NCBI RefSeq assembly: GCF_025370935.1
Contig: NC_133498.1
Span: 5,402,178-5,466,177, forward strand
Length of the DNA: 64,000 nucleotides
Origin: Choristoneura fumiferana
Taxonomy: Eukaryota; Arthropoda; Insecta; Lepidoptera; Tortricidae
Reading direction: 5' to 3'
The translations under genes and the position numbers were made by a program. This document shows, one piece after another, positions 46,901 through 55,900 of this stretch. Within the stretch, counting starts at the first letter, position 1; every line of letters starts with the position of its first letter. A model generated the notes under the pieces. That model saw only the letters and a list, made by a program, of their open reading frames with translations, ran no database searches and had not been told where the DNA came from.

Positions 46901-49900
46901 TTAATAAAATCCACGATGTAAATTTTGGGAGTTCCCACGGGAATTTGATAAATCTCGGAACCTCAATTCAACCGCCAGATCTAATGGACGCGTGCGAATG
47001 TCTAGTTTTTTGTATATGTATATGTTCCATAACTAAAAATGTGAAAGTGAGTAACTGTCTTTATTTCTTTGTTACTTGACCAGACCACAACAAAAGCGCT
47101 GGAAAGATCTAAGGAGAAATCTAGACGTTCGTTATGTGGTCCATCAATATACGATGACCGGATAGCCAACTGGTTACTACTGGTTAGAGAACCTGGCTAT
47201 GAAGCTCGAGGTCCTGGGTTCGATCCCCAGCAGGTGCAGATGTTTGTATGAATAATACGAAGGTTTGTTTTCGGGTCTTGGATGTTTAATATGTATTTAA
47301 GTATGTATTTACCTAATCTAACTATGTTTATCCGTTGCCTAGTACAAATAGTGTGGAGTAGTAGCTTTGTTTAGTTTGGGACTAGGTTAATTGGTGTCAA
47401 TTGTGCCATGATATTTATTTATCTTTATCTCAGTATGATAAAAACTATTGAATTATATTCTATTTCTGCAATATACAGGAAAGGCTAGACGTTCAATATA
47501 CATAATATCACGTCACGTCCGTAACGTGATTCGATACGTTGGTAGGCGTAACGTCTCACCACAAAACAGATACGATAAAGTGCGCTCGAGCAACGCATAC
47601 ATAGACACTGCTCACGGACCCGAAGACACGATATCTCAGTCCGGTTGGGACCAGTGGGAGTGCGAGTGCCATCCGCTTGAGACTTCAGATACGCGTCTGT
47701 GAACTTTTTGTACAAGAATGGAGAATGCGAATTTATTACACTTTAAAATATACCAAGTCGATGCCATTAACCGTTGAAGAGTTCCGTCCTGCGGAGACGA
47801 TCCTGGCCGGCCTACCAGGATATCACTACCAGATTATTGTATTCTCACGCAATTTGCATAAGTGTACCAAATTTCAAGTAAATCCCTAGTACTAGAAGTT
47901 GGTCGAATTTAACTTGCAAGATTTGATTACAGACAGACAGACAACGGGACTGGTGAAACTAAATAAAAGCTTGTAATAATCGTCTAATTTGACTAGGTCT
48001 TAGACAACGATTTTATTTTATGCACTAGAGCATAAAAAGTCATTTTATGTCGCCTAGATACAGCATAAACATGTTTATGCTTACTTTTATGCGTAACTTT
48101 AAATTTTACGAACATGAGAAGTGAAAATTATTTTCAAACATCAAATAAAAACTTACATATTTTTTTTAAATAATTTTTATATAATTAAAAAAATGGAATT
48201 ATATGATAATGCATAAAAAATAAAAGGTATTTCATTTCCTCGCAATCTAAGTGAAAAGCAGAGTGTAAAACTCTAGCATTAAACTCATTTCCTCTCGACG
48301 TGTCTATCCACCCTCGCCGTACCGGCTCGGGTGGCTATATGAACGTCTTGGGTAAAATGGCTCGTTTTATGCTCTCGTTGTACAATCTACTATTTTAACC
48401 CAGGAAACTATCCAATAATCAGAAAGAACATGACGATGAACGATCTAACCTTTTTTCTTTGTTTCAGCGCAAAAAAACGACAACAGAAGTATTAGAAAAA
48501 CTCGAAACGAACATAAAACGCATTGAGCAGGATGGGCAAAGCAAGGAACAGAAGCACAAGCGAGTCATAGGCTATGTCATGGCGTACTCAGTTGGGCTAT
48601 ATGTGTTGTTTGCTATACTGTACTATTTTAAGTATGTGGGCAGGAGCCAGTACTGGCTCTATTCGGTGTTACACGCGTCGCCGTTGCTGCTTTTGCCTGT
48701 GCTGTAAGTTTAACCTTTTAACCTTTTGCTGAAATATTTTGTGGTTATTTATTTTTATTCTTGTTTTTTTCAGTCTTGTAGGATCTAGAGTACTTAATTT
48801 AATATATATCTAAATAAATATAAACTTTTCTTCATTGGTATTAAGTTTCAAATTTTGATGATCAAAATGTGATGTCAGTTTTATGAAGTTAAATTGAATT
48901 TAATTCATGGTATTTATGACATAAAAAATAGAAAATAAATTAAAGTGCCAGTTTATTAGTTGACGTAAAAAAACTTGAACATGGCAATGATTCTATCAGT
49001 TTTCTACTGTTTTATACCGTACTTTTTCTGATATTTTATAACAGAAGCTTTAGAGTCGAGGATTCTTAGCTTTGTGATTTTTGCGATTATTTTCTACAAA
49101 AAGTTATATATTGATAACTTATTGTTTCCTAAATTGAAAATACAAACTGAAATATAGATGCACAGAAAAACCAGAAAAATAAGACCATCACTGGGTATCG
49201 AACCCAGGTCCTCGGTATTCCGTACCGCGTGCTATACCGCTACACTGATGGTCCATCAGTGGTGTAGCGGTATAGCGGTATAGCGGTGTGGGTTTTACGG
49301 GATGACCGTAAAAGTAAAAATTTGGAATTGAAATAAAAAATACAAAAAAGATTCCAAAAAACCAATCTTATTGTTTCCATTCATATATACTGTTATATAT
49401 ACCTTTGAAAAGGTTAAACTATTATTACAGTGTGGTCTTCCTTCGTGCCGCGATATCGTGGTACTTCAACTGGACGCTCAGCAAGAACAGGATAAAGCTA
49501 AGCAAGATGAGAGAGGAAAAAAAGAAGATATTAGAGGAAGTTATGAACACTGAAACTTATAAGGTAAAATAAAGTAACTTCATGTTTAGTCGACTAAGTA
49601 GGTACTTTACCACTTTATTATGTCAGTTCCTATATCAGAAAAAAATAAGGATGATTTTCACATTGACTTGTAAGTGAAAATAACCTTTGATCTTTTAAGC
49701 CGTACAAGTAACTTTTAAAGAAAAAAAGAAGACATTTAGTCGTGAGAACATGGGAAAAAATATAAAACAAGAAATGCGCATGTTATGAAATAGTAAATAC
49801 TTTAATACCTGAGTACCGTAGGGTGGTGAAGCAATTTCTTTTTCTTGGCTGGACGTCATTGGGGAAGGGTAGCGCGTGACAGATCCAGATTGTTCTAGAG

Positions 49901-52900
49901 TCTTGGGTGTTTCATATGTGCATACTTACCTAAGTATGTATCTATCTATTTTAGTATGCTTATCCATTTCCTAGTACCCATAACGCAAGCTTTGCTTATT
50001 TTGGGGCCAGGTCAATCGGTATCAAGTGTCCCGTAGTTTTTATTATTATTGACATTGGTAATCGAGTCTGATAACCGAGCATTTTTACACAAAAGGTTAA
50101 AAGGTTAAAATTTGTTTCTAGGTAGCGAAAGAGATCCTAGACAAGTACGGAACCCCGGAGGAGCAGTCGAAGGCTCTGAAACCATTCGTGCCCACGCAGA
50201 ACGTGCCTGGTAATCCTTGCTCGCCTCCCCCAGGTAGACCATTAATATAGCTGTCTCGCTCCCTGCTAATTTGCTTGCTTCTCTTAAAAAATACTAATTT
50301 TTTTATTAGCAGAAATTTTTTAAACACTGTAAAGAATTTTTTTAGATTTAATTGAACATAGGTACGTTGTGTTTGCAAAAAAAAAATCACATCATTACTT
50401 GTTATAAATTTTGTTATAAATGTTGTAGTGAAGTTAAACAAAAACAATGTTTACACTTTTTCATTGTTATTCGCGCGATATCGTAGTATTGTATTATAAT
50501 TTAATAATAAAAACGGGACTCACGCTAGTAATATTTACCTATTGTAGTATTTAACTATAGGCAATGATGTCATTGTTAATTTGCATACAAGAGGATTTGT
50601 TTAACAAATATGTATGTCTGTCTGTATCAATTGAATAGCTCGAATTGTTTAGTAAAAGCATAGTTTTCATCTACAAAATTAGATCCAAACGTTATGATTT
50701 GTAACAGTACGGATTTGGCACGTTCTTTTTTGACAGAAAAAGAAAACAAGGGCCACTTGAGTATCATCGGTAAAATGTAATCAAAAAAATACGTTTTCGT
50801 TTTCATACATACATTTAATTGAATGAAAAGTTTTCGTACAAATACAAATATTCTTTATTGATCACCAAAAGCAATATCAAAAGCGTATTGTGTAAAAAGT
50901 GTATGAGGCGAGTGTGAATGAAAGTGTTGGAAGGGGTAGACCTAGGCGGACGTTTCGAGACCAAATCAGGGACGTCTTGAAAAAAGGCCAGGTCAAGAGT
51001 ACCCTAAACCGAAGAGCATGTATGAAGGGAATAATGAAAGTGGACGAAGCGAAACAAGTATGTAGGGATCGTAGCAAGTGGAAAGAAGTGGTCTCTGCCT
51101 ACCCCTACGGGAAAGAGGCGTGATTATATGTATGTATGTATTGTGTAATGTGTCATTAAAAAACCTAGTATCTTCGTATACCAATGGAACTGGAGGGACA
51201 AGGTTTATTCCTTTTTGGAACTCAGGGTCAAAGGCTGGCAAGAGCTGGCCCAAGATCGTAAAGCATGGCATAGTCTGACCCTGTAGTACGGAATGTAAAA
51301 ATCAGCGGCGTCTTTAGCCCATGTAGCGCCCGTGTGCAATTATTACTTTAGCGCCATCTAGGAAGCGCGCGGTCAAAATGGAATAGGTACAAAGTGCCGC
51401 GGCCGGCGCCCCTAGCACCGCTGCGCCCGTGTGCAACGCACACCCTGCACTATAGGTAAAGACGCCTCTGGTAAAAATCGAACTTCGTATCTTTCCGTCC
51501 CATCGACGCTTATATTATTTAATACAAGAGTGATAGGAGCGGTACGAAACCAACTTCGATTTTCGAATTTCGTAGTAGCCCCCCTGGTGTTGGAGGCCGA
51601 GACCCACATCGGATAGCCCCCGTATGATGTCCTCCATGTCGTGTCCGACAAAGGCGAACCTTTAGGCTTGTTTATTATGTGCCCGAATATGGCTGGTGTT
51701 GTATAATCTATGGTCACCTGCGTTTCGTTTATAAAGCAGCGTTCAAATAAATAAATCATTACTTGATCTACCATCTACAGCAAGTGGTTTTTTTACTGCA
51801 TCCTCCAATGATTTAAATATAAACTCCCAAACCCGCGTCTAATACAGCTGGCAAAGCCAAACTTAGTCTTAAAGGTCCTATTACTGGGCGCCCAACACGT
51901 AATTGACCACTATCATTATACGTGTAAGTGTAGGAAGGTCTCGGGCGGGTCTTTATAGTAAGACGTTTGGCATCCAGGTGTTCCAAGCGATGCGTCTCAA
52001 AATTTGCAACAGCCTTATTTACAGAGCTGCGCCATTCCAGTCTCTGCTTCGCGAGATCTTCCCAACTCTCTAGCCCCCGTATAGTAAGTAAGTAATAAAT
52101 AACTCAAGTGCCCCCTATTTTCTTTTGGCTAGTATAGGTTACTTTCTGGTTTTATACCGTTATTTAAGGCTTGAGCTTATGCGAATGTACAAAGTAAAAA
52201 CAATGTAATATCTTCGGGATGCTCGCTTTTTGCTGAAAATATTTTTCGCAAAAGATTAATTTCCCAACTGTTGTATAATTATAGACCAACGATTTTTTTT
52301 CTCAAACCGCAAACTATTCAGGATATATTTCGGGACTGTCCTGTAGAACCCTAAAGGTTAGGTTAGGTTTGTTTAGTAACAATCGTGAGTACTACTTAAT
52401 AAATTTCCATTTGAAACTGTGCAAGAAATTGTGAACAGCAAACACAACAAGATTAAGCATATTTTGGTGCGATGGTTAAACCTACCTCCTTAAATAAAAA
52501 TTGTATTAATAATTGTATCCATTCATTCCAAATAATCAAGTAAAATTATAAACATTGACTGCAACAATCCTATTAATTAAGGATTAGTAGTTAATTAATG
52601 AAATGTACGTGTATTTTTTTTATTGAAATAAACAGCTTTTAATTTTTTTTTTTTTTTTAACAATGTCAAAAATCCGTTCGTTCTTATGAAACATTTGAGA
52701 AATTAATCATTTGAGAAACATATTTTCGGCGAAAAATTATATAACCAATATCTTTCTTCTATGGTTATGAAAGAGGATTTGTTTCCAAATATTAATCTAA
52801 TGCCACATCCACAGCGACGCCGGGGCAGCTGCGTCAGAGACAGCTGGCTCTGACTTCGACGCCGATCAGCAACAACTTCAACAGGGAACTGGTACCGCTG

Positions 52901-55900
52901 AACAACTCCATGTACAAGGGACCCAGGCTGAGGGTGAGATCACTTTACTTTCATCATTACAGCTTATACACGTCCCACTGCTGGGCACAGGCGAATGTGA
53001 GGGCTTGGACTGTAGTTCCCACGCGGCCCCAGTGCGGATTGGGAGCTCACACACACCTTTGAATTGGCGCAGGTTACCTCACGATGTTTAACTTCACCGT
53101 AGAGCTCGGGGTAAATTTGAAATATAGTTTCGCACATTAATTTCGAAAAACTGATTAGATAGATAGATAGATATAATCTTTATTCTTCAAAACAAATCAA
53201 TTCAATTAGCGCGAGGGTTTGAACTCACGATCCTCTGCTTGAGATGCCATAGGTCTAACCACTAGGCCACCACGGCTTATAAACGCTTACTTTACAAACA
53301 ACTAAACCATGCTGGCATTTTGCCCACCTGGAAAATTCTAGGTGGGCAAAATGTTTTAAGTCCGAGGCGGCGCCGGGCCACTACTTTCAGAGGTAGGTTA
53401 CTACAAAAATTATTCGTGCTATTAGCCAGCTGGCCGATCAACGCGTGGACGGGCAAATGCAAATGCCTTGGTGGGCCAATTTGTGGCCCACGGGCCTGGG
53501 TTTAACCAGACTTGAACTAAAGTTTAGTTTAGTTACTAAACTAACAAAGACTCCTCGTTTGTGCAACTGCGTATTCTGAGGTTCTTTGGGCACGTTACCC
53601 GCAGAAAGGATACAATACAGCGGTTGGTGATTCCGGGCAAAGTTGAATGCAAGATACCATATTGGTCAATTAACTTTTTAGTGTAGGTACCTTGTTGTCA
53701 TGGTTATGTTTATGATTTTATATAGTATTTTGTATGTGTTCCAGTCGGACCAGCTCCCGCGGCCGCTGCTCGACAAAAACCGGTCCGCGCTCGACAAAGT
53801 GGTCGACTATTTGCTTAAGGACGGGCCCAGCCACCGCATGGCCCTCATCTGCTCCGAGTGCTCGTCACATAACGGTAAGATCTTCAAGGAAGGGCCACGA
53901 AGAAACCAATGGGGATCCACAGGAGACCGACCCAAGCAACCCGCAGAGTCTAAAGGGAGGGTGACGACCACGGCCGGATATGAATGACACGAACCTTCTA
54001 AAATGATGATGCTCGCACGAACTTCTTCCATTTATTTCTGTCTCTTTCCTGTAGAGGGCGCTGCGTACAAACTTACTTTACTACAAAGTGCAGAATACGG
54101 TATTTGACAACTCCTGATTTTGCCATATCTTAATATTATTATGAAAATATAGATATACAGATAGTGTTTAGCGAAGAGAAAATTTAAATCGGTTGAAAAT
54201 TGGATTTATAGTGATTTTTAGAAAAATCTATATACCTGTCTCTTTCTCAAACGCTTTTCTCTATGCAGCAAGTATGGCGGTACTGGCGTGTGACGTCACA
54301 TGCCAGTATGTCTTTCTCTGTCTAATCTTGAATTTGCAAACCATTATAACTTTGTTATTTGTAAAGGTAGCTTAAAAAATATTTTTCTATTCGATAACAG
54401 GCATTGTGAAGTTTTAATTTATAAAACATATACAAAATAGTCAAATACCGTATTCTAACTTCGTGTCTTGCCGTCCCGCTGACGCTTATATTATTTAAAA
54501 CGAGCGAGAGGGACGGTACGATACAAACTTCGATTTTCCTAGTAGCCCCTATGGTCAGACCAACACATTGGACTGTGACCACGAGGCGTTTTTCCATTTA
54601 CTGAATTCAATATTGTATTATCGTCCAGGCATGGCGATGGTGGAGGAGTTCGAGTTCGTATCGTACGCATGCGCGTATTGCGGCCGCTATAACCCGGCGC
54701 GCAAGCAGCGCCCCGCCGCGCCCTTGCTCGCCCGCGCCATCACCGACGCCCCAAGGCGACTGGGTAATAACCTTTAAACTGTCTTATAAAGTTATGACTA
54801 TCCCGCGGGAATTATGCAATTTTCCGGGATAAAAACTATCCTATGTCCGTCCCGGGACTCGGAACTATCCGTATACCGAATTTAATCTAAATCGGTTCAA
54901 CAGCCTAGGCGTGATCAGGTAACAAACAAACGGGTATAGAAACTATCGCATTTATAATAGTAGTGGGATTTGGAAGTTTGTGAGTATGTGTAAAAGTAAG
55001 TTCTTGGTAAAAGTTTCACTATCTATAATATTTATACAAGCTTTTTTTGCTGACTGTACTTTTTGTTGACAGTACTAGTATTGTCACCTGTTATCTAAGC
55101 TACATTTCCATACCAAATTCGAAGTCAATCCGACCACTGGAAGTGGGTCAAATATAGCTTCCAAGATTTGCTAAATAAAAGCTTGTGAAAATAGACAACC
55201 CCAATTAATTACCCTGTCTTGTTGTTTGTGAACAGGCAGCGGCGATGACTCTTCCATAGCCAGCTCCAGTGACAGCGACGACGACAAAAACACCAAGCTG
55301 TCGGAGAAGTCTGCTGGCGGTAAGTGCAAGCCCTCTGACTCTGAGGGGAGGTCTGTGCCTTGCAGTGGGATGTAAGGGCGAGATGATGAGATATGGTGTT
55401 TAATAAGTGATAACGGCTATTACTAAGGCTTAGAGTCTATCTGTCTATCATAGATCTCTATCTTCTGAACCATAATAACCGTAACTAGAAATTATCAGTG
55501 GTAATATAGTGTATGTGTCGGCGGCCGATCGTAAAATCCGCCAGATCATGAAATTCTTGGGAATATCACGAAACGCCGTCATTTCATGATTTGGCCAGTT
55601 TAATCAGATCATGAAAATCCTAGGCATATCATGAATCGCCGCCATATCGGTTCTGGCACTTCGCCGGCCACTGTCGCGACACGCTCGCTTCGCTCGCTCG
55701 GCTCGTGCGTTGTGGTCACAATTCATACTAACCACTCCTCGCTTCGCTCGTCATACCTACATTTTTCCTTTTTTTCGGCATATCACGACGTGCCCTGTAT
55801 AAAGCTAGGAATATCGACGAATTCGTTGCTCTAATCGATCTGCCGTATCGTTTGTCAGGCACATCGTGATATGCCTAGCCAACTTTTAAGCGTATCATAA

